From Pegoplata infirma (taxonomy: Eukaryota; Arthropoda; Insecta; Diptera; Anthomyiidae), in contig OY992539.1 of NCBI GenBank assembly GCA_963921195.1, positions 98,960,964 through 99,024,963 on the forward strand: DNA of 64,000 nucleotides, given 5' to 3'. Below, in pieces: positions 36,201 through 49,008 of the stretch. The position numbers were made by a program, and so were the translations under genes. Below the pieces are notes generated by a model, which saw only the letters and a program-made list of their open reading frames with translations, did no database searches and was not told where the DNA came from. Every line of letters begins with the position of its first letter. The stretch's first letter is position 1.

Positions 36201-36659
36201 TAGAGTTTCTGTTTCGGTTATAACCGTAACCGAAACAGCGGTCATACAAGACGAAACCCGAAACCGACCTATATTTGTTCGGTTATCGGGTTTTTAATAA
36301 TATTGTAGATTTATATATTCGATTAGAGTTTTATTCTAGTTCGAGGCCCAAAAATATTTCTATTTATGATATTGTCATAATAGAGTATTTTTAATTTATT
36401 GCTTTAAAAAAGTTACTATCTCATAGTATGTCTGTACTGATCAGTTTCATCCCCACTAAAGGAATCTTCAGCAGAATTTAGAGAATCATCGTTGGTCAAT
36501 CAAACATCAAACCAGACATAATATTTGATATATTTCCCAAGTTATATGAGAAGTACTATTATGAAGGTCCGAAATCTGTTTTCCAACAAAAATAACTCTT
36601 TTAAAGAAAAAATTGTATATATTAAATCACCGTCGGTAACTATTAATATATGTGTTGCT

Positions 36660-38747
36660 TAGACTGGCCATAGCGTTATATAGAAAAATTAAAAAATGTT
36701 AAATCCATAAGTGTTCGCACTGAAAAATGTGAGGTTGGGGATAAAAATAATTATGCATATTTAAAAAAAATTTTTTTTTTGTTCCGAGTACCTCCGGGTT
36801 GAGCCTAAAGTTTGAAAAACGGATTACAAGGGAAAAATATGACTTTTTTTTCATTTTCTCAATTTTTTTGATATTTTAAGTACAGTTTGAATTCAAATGG
36901 TCACTGAATTTTGATTAAGAGTTAATTGTCTATCAAATAAGGTGTTAAAAATTAAAATCGGTTGAAAATTAGCCGAGTTATGACAACTTCCCCCGGAAAC
37001 TAACGTGTGGCAAACCACCTGATCAAGGAATTCGAGCCCCATTTTTGAAATTTATTGAAATTATCTACTGTAATTAATTTTTTTTATTCCTCAAGTTCCA
37101 ATGTACAAAGAAGATACATATTTTTTATATTGCGTTTTGCTAACTTGTTTTAAATAAATGCTAAAGTGGTCTGAATTTTTCAACACTATTTTCAAATCTC
37201 CAATTTTAAATTTTTATTTTTTTTGTTAAAGAAATTTTAAAAAATCGGCTATTGGAGTTTAGGGATTTGTTAAGCACATATAAAGGAATAAAAACCCCAA
37301 AAATTGTAGGGTTTGCTGTTTTCATTTGGCTATTACAGTGATGTAATTTCGGCGGATTTCGGGAAAGTAGTGATTTTTGGCCCTTTTTTAGCTTTTATTT
37401 ATTTTTTTTGTTTTTTTTTACAAACTTGAAATGTTTTGGACCGAATTATATCAACACGAGATAGAATACTTCAATTCGCAAAATTAGGGCGAAATTGAGA
37501 TATAAAAAATTGCCCCTGTTAAGGGTCAAAGGTCAAATTTTAGAAAATTTTGAATTTTTAAACATTATCAGATTTGCTGGGCGGATTTTTCTGAATCTAC
37601 TTGATGTTATTTTAATTGGTCTAAACTAAATGTCAAATAATTAAAATTTAGAAATTTAACCCTTAAGTGCTGTCGGGGCCTATAATTTTTTTAATTTAAT
37701 GGAGATAATGTAAGTGTATTTTGTTCAAAGGGTCGAATAGGCCCCACCATCACTAAAGGGTTAATATTCTGAATTTAAATAAAAAGACATATGTAAAGAC
37801 CTTTTAAAATGACATGAAGTAGTTTCATATATTTCCATTCAGAAAATCTGTTAATGTTTAAAAATTTAAAATCTTCTAAAATTTGACCTTTGACCTTTAG
37901 TTGGGGCAATTTTTAATTTCCCATTTTTGCCCTAAATTTGCGAATTGAATTATTCTATCTCTTGTTGATATAAGTCGGTCCAAAACATATCAAGTTTGTA
38001 AAAAAAACCAAAAAATAAATAAATAAAAGCTAAAAAAGGGCCAAAAATCACTACTTTCCCGAAATCCGCCGAAATTACATCACTGTAATAGCCAAATGAA
38101 AACAGCAAACCCTACAATTTTTGGGTTTTTATTCCTTTATATGTGCTTAACAAATCCCTAAACTCCAATAGCCGATTTTTTAAAATTTCTTTAACAAAAA
38201 AAATAAAAATTTAAAATTGGAGATTTGAAAATAGTGTTGAAAAATTCAGACCACTTTAGCATTTATTTAAAACAAGTTAGCAAAACGCAATATAAAAAAT
38301 ATGTATCTTCTTTGTACATTGGAACTTGAGGAATAAAAAAAATTAATTACAGTAGATAATTTCAATAAATTTCAAAAATGGGGCTCGAATTCCTTGATCA
38401 GGTGGTTTGCCACACGTTCGTTGCCGGGGGAAGTTGTCATAACTCGGCTAATTTTCAACCGATTTTAATTTTTAACACCTTATTTGATAGACAATTAACT
38501 CTTAATCAAAATTCAGTGACCATTTGAATTCAAACTGTACTTAAAATATCAAAAAAATTGAGAAAATGAAAAAAAAGTCATATTTTTCCCTTGTAATCCG
38601 TTTTTCAAACTTTATGCTCAACCCGGAGGTACTCGGAACAAAAAAAAAAATTTTTTTAAATATGCATAATTATTTTTATCCCCAACCTCACATTTTTCAG
38701 TGCGAACACTTTAACTTTTCAAAAAAATTTCTACTATGGCCACTCTA
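36660..38747. mobile_element. hAT-type foldback element D nested in C
   Basis: Termini TAGACTGGCCATAG and CTATGGCCACTCTA, with an exact 8-bp duplication GTGTTGCT (36652-36659, 38748-38755). Arms of about 850 bp pair almost perfectly (36690-37540 with 37830-38740). The non-repeated centre is about 290 bp. No coding capacity. Confidence 0.88.
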
Positions 38748-38755
38748 GTGTTGCT

Positions 38756-40289
38756 GTTATTTTACAATAACAACAGTGCCTAACCAAACAATAGTGTTTG
38801 TAGGATAAGTCGTACTAAACTTTGTGTTAAATGTTGTTTTTTTATTTTTAGTACCAAAAGGTACATAAAAATAAAATGTATTTATTCGGCCTTTATATAT
38901 GTATATATATTCGATTAGAGTTTTATTCTAGTTCGAGGCCCAAAAATATTTCTATTTATGATATTGTCATAATATACATATACAATTTTTGCTTTAAAAG
39001 AGTTATTTTTGTTGGAAAACAGATTTCGGACCTTCATAATAGTACTTCTCATATAACTTGGGAAATATATCAAATATTATGTCTGGTTTGATGTTTGATT
39101 GACCAACGATGATTCTCTAAAGTCTGCTGAAGATTCCTTTAGTGGGGATGAAACTGATCAGTACAGACATACTATGAGATAGTAACTTTTTTAAAGCAAT
39201 AAATTAAAAATACTCTATTATGACAATATCATAAATAGAAATATTTTTGGGCCTCGAACTAGAATAAAACTCTAATCGAATATATATACATATATAAAGG
39301 CCGAATAAATACATTTTATTTTTATGTACCTTTTGGTACTAAAAATAAAAAAACAACATTTAATATTGTAGATTTTTTATATTTTTTTGTTGCATTTAAA
39401 AAAAAAAGTAATTTAAATTAACAACTATGAACTATTAAAAAAAATTAATTATTAACTTCTTTGAATACATTAGTGAAATTTTACTGCTACGCAGTCACTT
39501 TAACATTTTAATGTTACAGTGACTGCATGATTCATATTATATTCACATTTAAAAGAACTGTCAACATTTTTACTCGGAATTTTTAGTAAGAGAAAGTAAG
39601 GCACTCTTTTATTGTTATAATAAAGAAAAAAGTTACTAAAATCGAGTGCTAAGTTTTCCCTTTTAATTTAAATAAGTGAGAAAAATTTAATTGAACGTTT
39701 TTTGTTATGAATATAGCCGTTACAGATTAATTTCTTAATTTTTTTCAGATTCAAAATTGAAAAAATAGAAACCACCACTCAATCATTTGAAGATGAAATA
39801 AATTCAGCTTTTTAAAAGACATAATCGGAAGCTAAACCAAAATGGGAATTTAAACTGAATTCGATTCTAATAAAACACTATTCAAAAATAAATTTTTCCC
39901 ACCGCACTATAGGGAATTTATAGGAATTGTTGGCCAAAAGTCCATTTTTGATGTGTTCAACAAAAATTTTTTCGGATGCCATTATACAGTAAACTATATA
40001 AAAGTAAGCTATCACACATATTTTTGTACACCAAACTCTTTTACCGCTAGTACGGAGGCGTCAAAAACAAAATTTAATTTTTTATTATTTTTTTTTTAAT
40101 TTTGGAGAACATAACTTATTACAAAATTAACGTACTTAAAATCCTGTATTAAAATCATTTGAAATTAATTTCAATTGTCAATAGAGCAAATAAATATATT
40201 TTGTACAAAGTACAGGCTTAAAATGTTGATTTATATATTTTTTTAATTTTTCTATTTAATTAATTTTTTTCTTTTTTAAACCAAATATA
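38756..40289. repeat. Right inner arm of element C and AT-rich DNA
   Basis: 38880-38990 is the inverse of 39200-39310, and 38990-39285 is the inverse of 36312-36605. 39310-40289 is AT-rich without a gene. Confidence 0.6.
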
Positions 40290-40770
40290 TTTGTGGACTG
40301 CTACTTTTTTTGCATATAATTGCATACTCCCATATCTCTATGAGGTATTGGGAAACTTTTTGTGAGTAAGATGTATTCATCCGCTAAGCCATGCGGCTCC
40401 ATGGGGAAAAGATATTTAGTGATGTCCGTCCGACCGTCTGTCGGTCTGACTGTCTGGGGAATGCACGATGATGTCCAAACCAAAAGAGCTAGCCGCATGA
40501 TGTTTGGCACGAATATGTCTTATAGTCTTACGATGTTCAAGTTCGTAAATGGGCAAAATTGGAACATGTGAAAAAAAGCTCCCCCTTAAATAACTTAGTC
40601 TAGCTACGCAAAATCCCATATTTTACATTTTTTTTGTACATTTGCTTAAAAATTAAAAAAAATACGCCACAAGAAGTTCAAAGCCCTGCACTTGGACCAA
40701 AGGCATTAGGAAAATTATTTTTTTGCCCGCCCCCTTTTGTGGGCGTGGATGTAAAAATTATTGACAAAAT
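40290..40770. mobile_element. mini-me-like GTCY fragment inside element C
   Basis: Contains GATGTCCGTCCGACCGTCTG at 40420 and CCCGCCCCCTTTTGTGGGCG near 40730, as in subfamily 3 elements at 50309-56281. Both ends are degraded. Confidence 0.5.
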
Positions 40771-41045
40771 TATATTACAAAATTGCATTAAAAACACGAA
40801 TTATTAGGCCAGATCATGCCAATTTTTTATACAGAGCCTTAAGACTTACCGCCAAATAAACTTGCCAAATTTTGAGGCAATATCACAACTTTTGGAGTTT
40901 TGGCCAAAAAATACCAGAAAATTCCCTACAGTGCACCGGAATAAAAATTTTACTGATAACCGAAAATATCCAAAACCAATCGGTTATTCAATTTTTGATA
41001 ACCGAAACCGCGGTTACTAAATTTATCGGTTATTCAGAAACTCTA

Positions 41046-41138
41046 CTTGAAGGTATGTCTAGGACCAATATTTTGGATAGTTACAAACATCAGCACAAAC
41101 TCAATATACCTTGTACCACATAGTGGTGTAGGGTATAA
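41046..41138 (-). mobile_element. mini-me-like GTCY element, subfamily 2, copy 3, part 3 of 3
   Basis: Resumes CTTGAAGGTATGTCTAGGAC and ends CACATAGTGGTGTAGGGTAT, the expected terminus. Confidence 0.75.
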
Positions 41139-41486
41139 AAAGTGTCTTTGGGACTTAGAAATTTTTGGTATAAAATATATTTTGTTCTAAAAGTGCTTTA
41201 TAAAAACAATATTTTTCATTTTAAATAACAAGAAAATAGCAATGGTATACCGTTTACCATAGTTATCATTTTTTACGCTAGCAGAGAACTTCACTGTTAT
41301 GCTTTCCCTGCATATAAGCGACCATTTAAACCCTTTCCACTCCGTATTTTTCTGCTTGTGTGACTAAAATCCTTTTTATCATTGTTAACTTGTCCAATGG
41401 AATTTAGGTTAATTCATTGCAAACAAAGTTCTTTTCACATTGGTTTATTCACATAGATTTTTATCAGTTAACAAACTAAATATTAC
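41139..41486. other. Start of intron 2 with donor site
   Basis: Holds the GTAATA donor directly after exon B (41481-41486). The rest has no repeat I recognise and may be original intron. Confidence 0.5.
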
Positions 41487-42243
41487 CTGCTTTGGTTGTT
41501 GCACCTTAATTGACATCAATGTTGCGCGATCATTAACAACACTAAACTTTATACGTCCGATCATTTCATTTGTACGCGCTGTAGCACTTTTAACATTTTC
41601 TACACCAGCACGTTTGAATGATTTTTCAACGCGCAGTATTAAGGGACCCAATGTAAATTTAGCCTTAATTGTTGAATTGCGACCTTCCGGATCGGTAACC
41701 AATTTAACATTACCAACACGCTTCAATGAAGCTAAGCCCGATAGACTACCTTCAGCCTTTAAAAACTCCATAGCATCCTTGCCATGATGGCCAGAGTTGT
41801 TGTCATTTTTATTATTGTTGTTGGTCGTAGATTTCAATTTTTGTTTGTTACTGTTGCGGTTGTTTGTGTTAGTGGCACCATTACTATTGTGAATTTTTTT
41901 TGTACTTTGTTTGTGTGCTTTTGTAGAACTTTTCTTTTGATTTCCTGATTTGACAACATCATTGGCAAATACAGTGCGAGTTTCCGGTTTTGTTTCGTCT
42001 GTGTGTATTTCCGATTTTTGTTGTTGTTGTAGTTGCTGTTCATTGGTTACAACATCACTCTCAATTTGTTCAGTGGCTTTAAGTTTTTTCTGTTGTCCCT
42101 GCAATTGTTCCAATTGTTGTTGCAACTTATTTTGTACTTTTGGTTGATTTTCATTTTGATTGTCCTTTGGCATAGACTCAACATTTTCAACGTTTTCATT
42201 GTTGTTATTTGTATTACTACGTGGTTCCGATTTGGTATTTTTT
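41487..42243 (-). CDS. Internal exon B of the same gene: low-complexity linker plus central beta-sheet of the domain
   Basis: The acceptor is a T-rich tract ending CTATATAG before 42243; the donor is CAG|GTAATA after 41487. The 757 nt equal 1 nt closing the Leu codon from exon A plus 252 codons, ending in phase 0. The first 160 or so residues are very rich in Q, N, K, T and S (LQQQLEQLQGQQKK, NNNNKNDNNSGHH) and look disordered. The last 85 residues are ordered: FLKAEGSLSGLASLKRVG, then IKAKFTLGPLILRVEKSF, then IGRIKFSV and LMSIKVQQPKQ. This matches the pattern of the mite group 7 allergen family (G-x-L-x-G-L-x-x-(L/M)-x-R-x-G, then amphipathic strands) expected of a lipid-binding beta-sheet. 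An open frame continues past the donor to a stop at 41445, but the splice signal and the in-phase next exon argue that it is intron. Confidence 0.85.
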
Positions 42244-42962
42244 CTATATAGAAAAAAAAAAAAACAGAAAATATTTTTATTACAAAAAAAAAAACAAACG
42301 AATTACATAAAAAATCAATTGATCCAATTTACAATGTGTATGCTTAAAAAAGTTTTTTTTTTTTTTTATATGATTCTCTAACATGTTGTCGGTATTGTAA
42401 ACTATTACCTACTAACCATTTACATATGAGGCACTCCACACCAAATGTCCCGCTACATAAAAACATGTATCCGTTGAATTTCTAAATGGGTTGTATAGAT
42501 AGCTCCATATAGAACTTAGAAAATTGCGTTTTTAGTTTTTAAATTTTTCAAAACCTGGGCCTTATCAAATTTGTGTCGAGTTGGCTTGATTATGGGGGTT
42601 TTCGTGCCAACTGACACAACTTTTGAAACCAATGTCTTCCGATCGGGATGAAATTTGCACCAAGGTTAGTCCTATTAGATAGTAGTTCAGACCCAATTTT
42701 TCAACGAGATCGGTCAAGGACACTCTAAGTTAGAGGGGGTCGAAATTTGACATTTTGGCCAAACAGGTGTTTATTCTCATCCATGTAACTTCTTACCTAT
42801 TGTTTTTAGCAAAAACTGCCCCAAAGAGTTTAGATAGCAATTTCTTCAGTCTTTCGAAAAAAATTTTGATTTTTTTTTCTTAAAAATCCAAAACTTTTTT
42901 GACTTTTGCTTCAAAGTGGGCCTTTTTTTATTCAAAGGAAAGCTTAGGTCATTTCCTTTAAG

Positions 42963-43337
42963 CAGGGTTGGCAACCGATACACACCTAGAATAACGGTAT
43001 TTGGCTATTGTACCGCAACCAATAAAGAAATGGACATTTTCAAAAGTGATTATGAAAGCTGATGAAATTTCTAGTATTTAAAATTTGTCACTTCGTGTTT
43101 CTACCGGTTCGTTTTAGTTATATAGGCCAATACCGTTATATTACCGTTTCAAACGGTATTATAAAGGTATTGACCTATATTTCGAAAACGAACCGGTAGA
43201 AACACGAAGTGACATATTTAAAATACTAGAAATTTCATCAGCTTTCATAATCGCTTTAGAAAATGTCCATTTCTTTATTGGTTGCGGTACAATAGCCAAA
43301 TACCGTTATTCTAGCTGGGTATCGGTTGCCAACCCTG
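42963..43337. mobile_element. hAT-type foldback element E (375 bp, near-perfect hairpin)
   Basis: Termini CAGGGTTGGCAACC and GGTTGCCAACCCTG, with an exact 8-bp duplication CCTTTAAG (42955-42962, 43338-43345). The two halves pair almost base for base, with only a short centre near 43145. Confidence 0.9.
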
Positions 43338-43546
43338 CCTTTAAGAGCTATGAGGTCGCTTAGTGGCTTAGTATCTATGAAAAATTTTAACTTTGGAACA
43401 CAAAAAACGGTTCTTCAACTTTTACTATTAGGCGTGGGATAGCTAACCAGTTTTCGATTTCGATCCGCGATACCCTCTAATTTTTATAGGTTCGAAAAAG
43501 AAAGCACGAGCCAAAAAATGAGGGCATTGGGGTGGGGCCATATGGC

Positions 43547-44549
43547 CACTGTTGCCAGATTTGACGATTTCTCTGCATTTTGACGATTTTTACTCCCCAA
43601 AATAGCAAAATGATGATTGACGATTTTTGCCCAAAAAATGACGATTTTTTAAAAATAACAAAAATATATCAATTTTGTATACTTTTTTAAAATGTGTTTA
43701 ATGAAATTTTAGTAATCAATGAATATTTTTTGCTTATTGTTAGTTAAAAAAAGTATCCACCAATATTTTTGTACAAAAAGGGACAAAAGGAACAAGTGAG
43801 AGTTACATTCTCTTTTTGTCTCCAAAAGGTAAAAAAATTATAGGGGTTTTTTTTGGCGAAGAACACATTTTTTTCGTGATAAATGTTAACAAATTAATTT
43901 ATTATAATATTTACGCAATTTCATCATTATTATCCACAGAAAAGGTCGGACGGAAAAAATTACATTTTCTAATTAACTTCACCCAACTGCATGACCTTTT
44001 CTTTCATAAAAATATTTCATATTTTTAAGAAGGTTAACAAAGAATATAAAGAGGAAATTTCGGAGGTAGGTTCAGTTTTACCAGGGGGAAATTTGTTCTC
44101 CCTGGTCTGGTTTTGTCAATTTTCAAACTGAACCATCCAATGGCCATAAAATATATTTGTGCCCAACTGCATGATGTTTTCTTTCGTAAAAATATTTCAT
44201 ATGTTTAAGAAGGTTAACAAAGAATATAAAGAGGAAATTTCGGAGGTAGGTTAAGTTTTACCAGGGGGAAATTTGTTCTCCCTGGTCTGGTTTTGTCAAT
44301 TTTCAAACTGAACCATCCATTGGCCATAAAATATATTTGTGCCAAACTGCATGGATTTAGCTTTTGGTTTGGACTGCATCATGTCTTCAAAAGATGGGCG
44401 GACATCGCTTTAATCAATGATAAATATACCTTTTTTATTTTGAAGATTTTTTGACGATTTCTGCAAATGTGATGACGATCTTGACGATTTTTTTTAATAA
44501 AAATCGTAAATTTTTGACGATTTTGTACACAACAATTCTGGCAACCCTG
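43547..44549. mobile_element. hAT-type element F
   Basis: Termini CACTGTTGCCAGA and TTCTGGCAACCCTG, with an exact 8-bp duplication CATATGGC (43539-43546, 44550-44557). TTTGACGATTTTT words fill both ends. A direct duplication of about 180 bp occupies 43981-44342. Frames at 43816-44028 have no known domain. Confidence 0.82.
43981..44342 (+). repeat. Two tandem copies of a ~180-bp segment
   Basis: Both copies carry CCCAACTGCATGA, AGAAGGTTAACAAAGAATAT, ACCAGGGGGAAATTTGTTCT and CAAACTGAACCATCCA, with only a few differences. Confidence 0.8.
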
Positions 44550-45792
44550 CATATGGCCCCTCATCGGGGTCAAAGTTTGGCGTAAAGAGATAAAAATCCT
44601 CAAAAGCCCCACAACTGCCCTATAACTGCCCATGGAGGGGTGCAATGTGAGACCGACCTGCATTAATTTTCTACCCCAACATTTTTTCTTGAATATACCT
44701 AACCTCTATTTCCACTTCCTAAGGGGGCTCCCATACAAAATGACATTTTTATAAAATTTGCTCCTACCGCTCTAACTGTCCATAGGGTGCCCCTAGAGTA
44801 GTAAAATGTATGACCGACCCCCAATATTTTTTCAACTCCAACATTTTCTCAGAATATACCTACCCTTTATTTTCAACTCTTAATGGGGTCCCCATACATT
44901 TAATTTTTGTTATTAGTTTTTAATAATACATGTTTTTATAATGTATGGGAGCCCCTAGGGAGTAGAGATAGGGTATTATTATGTTCGGACAAAATGTTGG
45001 TAACTACAAAATAATGGGGGTTGGTGGTAATTTTTGCCTCTCTAGTAGGCACGGTAGGCCGGTAGGAGCTGGTTTAATTAAACAAATTTATAAAAATAAA
45101 TGAAATGTATGGGGACCACCTTAAGGGTTAAAGATACATTGTAGGTATTTTTGCAAAAAATGTTGGAATTAATAAAATAATGGAGGTCGGTCATACATTT
45201 GGCTCCACTAGGGGCACTTTAGGATAAGTTAGAATGGTAGGAACAAGTTTTTTAAAAATGTTTTGTATGGGAGCCCCTTAGGAAGTGGAAATAGGGGTAA
45301 GGTATATTCAAGAAAAATGTTAGGGTATCGCGGAACGAAATCGAAAACTGGTTAGCTATCCCACGCCTAATAGTGCAAATTGAAGAACAGTTTTTTGTGT
45401 TCCAAAGTTAAAAAAAAAAAATTCATAGATATCCCACTCGCATCCCACTAAGCGACCCCATAGCTCTTAAAGGAAATGACCTAAACTTTCTTTTGAATCA
45501 AAAAAAAAGGGCCGAATTTGAGGAAAAAGTCAAAAAAAATCAAAAAATTTTTTTTTTTTGAAAAACTGAAGAAATAGCTATCTAAATTCTTTGGGACACT
45601 TTTTGCTAAAAACAATAGGTAAGGTAGGTAATTCAGAGAGTCCTTGACTAACAATAGGACTAACCTTGGTGCAAATTTCATCCCGATCGGAAGACATCGG
45701 TTTCAAAAGTTGTGTCAGTTGACACGAAAACCTCCATATATCAAATGAAAACGGAATGCACCATAATCTAAAAAAATTGCATTCTTGTATAT

Positions 45793-46688
45793 TTATACCC
45801 TACACCACTCTGTGGTACAGGGTATATTGAGTTTGTGCTGATGTTTGTAACTACCCGAAATATTGGTCCTAGACCTACCTTCAAGTATACCGATCGACTC
45901 AGAATAACTTTTTGAGTCGATTTAGCGATGTCCGTCCGTCCGTCCGTCCGTCCGTCCGTCCGTCCGTCCGTCCGTCCGTCCGTCCGTCCGTCCGTCTGTC
46001 CGTCCGTCCGTCTGTCCATCTATCGGTTTAAGCACAATACAGGTCGCAATTTTCAATCAATTGACCTGAAATTTGAAACTTAAGCATCTTTTGGCCCAAG
46101 GACGAAGCCTATTGAAATTGGAGAAAATCGGTCCATGTTAAGACCTAGCCCCCATACAAACGCCCCCTTTGGATTCGGCTTCAATGACTCTAATAACCGT
46201 ATTATAATAGATATCGCTTTGAAATTCAGCAAGTAATCAAACTTTGTATGCACAAATCACCATTCCAAATTTCAAAGGAATCGGGTCAGTCCTTCTGGTA
46301 GTCCCCATACAAACCACCTTCCCGATATTCACATAATTCCCTCAAAATTCATAAAAATGGAAATATTTGATAAAAAATTTATTTTTAGGTGCTAAACGTG
46401 TACTTTAGCAACCTTATCAAATCGGAATATAATTGGGCCATTTTGGGACTTAGTCCCCCTTATAAAAATTTCGACCGATATTCAGTTAAATTGTTCTATT
46501 GACAAAAAAAAAAAATAACCAATTCCACTTAAAATTGATCTGTGTGAGTTTTCTACACTAAATTAAGATCTAACAAAAGACAGATACAATCGGTCCATGT
46601 TTGGACTTGGGACCCATTTTCCGGAAAACACTGGTGTAGGGTATCATATGATCCGTCTTGACCGACTATAACTTTCTTACTTGTTTTT
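45793..46688 (+). mobile_element. mini-me-like GTCY element, subfamily 2, copy 4, with long GTCC run
   Basis: Same ends as the copy at 19690. Its GTCC/GTCT microsatellite at 45931-46018 is the longest in the window, about 88 bp. It splits an older foldback arm between CATTCTTGTAT and TATGGGCTTACG. Confidence 0.8.
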
Positions 46689-47190
46689 TTATGGGCTTAC
46701 GATAATTTTTTTTTTTTTTTAATTTTCAGAACTCGTTTCGAAATCCTCCTTGTTATAAAAAAAAAAAAATTTATCACAAATCCGGCCATTTTTTTTCTTT
46801 CTTAATATTTTTTTTTTTTATTTTAGATGGTTGTCTGCGAAGTTTGTGCTCTTGTCCAAACCACTGAATAATGATAATGTTTTGCTGTATAAATAGGTAT
46901 TCTTCCCAAAAAATATTTTTTTTTTAGAAAAAAAAAATTATATATTAATTTGTCATTCCATGCAAAACGCATAGAAATATGAAAAGGGTGAACAAATTGA
47001 GTTCTGGCATTTCACTCCTCTTTATATTAAACCTAAAAAACCGTTAACACGAAAACCTAGCTGATTCTGTTAAGAGTTATTGCTAAATAATTACACTGTT
47101 CGACCACAAAAACCTCCCAGTGAAATATCTAACAGATTGTAATAGATTTTTCGTCCTTGAATCCAAATCTGCCATCCAATTTTTTCTAGC
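46689..47190. repeat. Foldback arm remnant
   Basis: 46690-46860 resembles 55-240 of the window (TTTTCAGAAC, AATCCGGCCA, TTAGATGGTTGTC). 47040-47190 is the inverse of 48745-48900. No gene. Confidence 0.55.
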
Positions 47191-47198
47191 ATGTACAC

Positions 47199-47936
47199 TA
47201 GCATGTCCCGAAATCGGGAAATTTTGGAATTTCTTTAGGGCATACCCCTAGAACGATGCTTATTGAAGAGCCGATTACGGGAAAAATAATTAAAAAAATG
47301 TTGGAGGTCATCTTCAGGGCGCAACCAGCGACTAAAGTTTGCATCCGTGGTGCATTTGTCCGAAAAAAAATATTTTTTTTTTATTTTTAAAATTGGTGCC
47401 AAAATTTTCGTTAGGTAGAGTACATTTACGAAAAAATATTTATAAAGTTTTCGTGGAGCAATTTTGGTCCAGCGCAACGTTTTGAAACTTCGAAGATGCT
47501 TAATTTATTACATATTTTTTTAAGTTTTTGTAAAAAACAGCTTTTTATACAAAGGCTTGAACATAAACTCCGTTTTGTACAAAATCTTAAAATAACTCTT
47601 ACGAACTCCGATTTTTACAAAAACTTAAAAAAATATATAATAAATTACACCTTTTCAAAATTTCAAAACGTTGTGCTGGACCAAAATTGCTCCATGAAAA
47701 CTTTATAAATATTTTTTCCAGAATGTACTCTACCTAAAGAAACTTTTGGCACCAATTTGAAAAATAAAAAAAATATTTGTTTTTCAACAAATGCACTACG
47801 GATGCAAACTTTAAGCGCTGGTTGCGCCCTGAAGATGACCTCTAAAAATTTTTTAATATTTTTTCCCGTAATCAGCTCTTTACTAAGCATCATTCTAGGG
47901 GTATGCCCTAAAATTTTTCATTTTCGGGACACGCTA
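47199..47936. mobile_element. hAT-type foldback element G
   Basis: Termini TAGCATGTCCCGAAA and TTTTCGGGACACGCTA, with an exact 8-bp duplication ATGTACAC (47191-47198, 47937-47944). Arms 47205-47480 and 47655-47930 pair (GCGCAACCAGC with GCTGGTTGCGC). It inserted at the left edge of the CACTC MITE at 47942. Confidence 0.85.
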
Positions 47937-47941
47937 ATGTA

Positions 47942-48355
47942 CACTCAAAAAATGTTATAAAAAAATCAACTGAAAAACGTTTAAAACAAATGTTTTTCCT
48001 TTAAAAAAACGTGATACTTATATTTCATTAGAATTAACATACTTTTTCAGTTAAATGAAATTTCAGTTATTTTAACTGTTTAAAATTTTTTATTTTGCGA
48101 AGTAAAAAAAAACATTTTTTCAATAACAAGCTACAAAAACCGTACTTCTGTAATATTATACGTTATACTCTTTCACAAATAATTTAACTGATAAAAATAT
48201 TTTTCCATAAATCTTTTAGTTTATTTTTCTTACAACTGTTTGAATAAATCAATATTTTAGTTTCATTGAAAACCAAACGACAAAACATTTAAAACAACTT
48301 TAACTAAAAACTTTTTGAATTACCGTAAATAGTAACTGTAAAACTTTTTTGGGTT
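47942..48355. mobile_element. CACTC-type MITE, copy with degraded right end
   Basis: Left end CACTCAAAAAATG after TA. The right end ..AACTTTTTTGGGTT is degraded, followed by TA and CCGTTTCTGAGATATT. Removing the MITE restores CTAGCATGTACCGTTTCTG, matching CTAGCGTGTTCCGTTTTGAG at 48515. Confidence 0.6.
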
Positions 48356-48357
48356 TA

Positions 48358-49008
48358 CCGTTTCTGAGATATTCGCTGTTAAAAAGTCAAAAAACCAATA
48401 ATTTCGTACTTTTGGGGGTCCACTGTTATTTTTCTTCCAACAAATAGGACTTGCTTTCATATAAATTGGACCTCCTGATTCCAAAACTACAATCCAATGT
48501 TTTCTAGCGTGTTCCGTTTTGAGATATTTGTGTTATAGATTTTCGCGGGAAAAAATTTTCAAACGCGAATATATCAAAAACGGAACATGGTAGAATAGTT
48601 TGGATTGCAATTTTAGAATCAGGAGGTCCATTTTAAATAAAATCAAGTCCTATTTTTGGAATAATATGTAACAGTGGTCCACCAAATGTGCAAAATAAAT
48701 TGTTTTTTCTTTTTACAGCGTATATCTATCTCAAAAATGGTTCGCTAGAAAAAATTGGATGGCAGATTTGGATTCAGGGGAGCAAAATCTGTAAGAATTA
48801 GTTGGATATTTTACTGGCAGATTTTTGTTGGCGAACAGTGTAATTATTTAGTAATATCTCGAAAACAGGATCAGCTAGGATTTTCGTGTAAACGGTTTTT
48901 AAAGTTCAAAATAAAGAGGAGTGAAATGCCATTACCCAATTTTGTAACAATTTTAACACAACCTAAATTTGCTTAAAGAGGGTTGTGCCCCATTATGTTT
49001 ATATACCT
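48358..49008. repeat. Foldback arm family shared with 11750-12190
   Basis: Carries GGACCTCCTGATTCCAAAAC and GATGGCAGATTTGGATTC; related text is at 11920-12190, and the inverse of 48745-48900 is at 47040-47190. No gene. Confidence 0.55.

Larger units (their letters stand above)
36201..41045. mobile_element. hAT-type foldback element C (4.8 kb)
   Basis: Termini TAGAGTTTCTG and CAGAAACTCTA are followed inward by CGGTTATAACCG-like text on the left and CCGCGGTTACT on the right. The 8-bp duplication CTTGAAGG is exact (36193-36200, 41046-41053) and joins the two parts of the mini-me perfectly. Inner arms 36312-36605 and 38990-39285 pair. Element D and a mini-me fragment are nested inside. No transposase. 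Confidence 0.8.
42590..45735. mobile_element. Foldback insertion in intron 1 with nested elements
   Basis: Arms pair: TTTTCGTGCCAACTGACACA at 42599 with TGTGTCAGTTGACACGAAAA near 45710, and ATCGGGATGAAATTTGCACC with its inverse near 45670. A second inner pair is GGCGTGGGATAGCTAACCAG (43433) with CTGGTTAGCTATCCCACGCC (45349). Elements E and F lie inside. Confidence 0.65.

Noticed and set aside
41445..41486. Extension of exon B to the stop at 41445 as the natural C-terminus.
   Set aside because: A GTAATA donor follows CAG at 41487, and exon C continues the domain in phase; the extra residues are hydrophobic and unlike the family.
41834..42251. Overlapping frames on both strands around exon B (for example 41950-42147 and 42033-42251 on plus).
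   Set aside because: They are shadows of the CAA/CAG-rich coding sequence of exon B.
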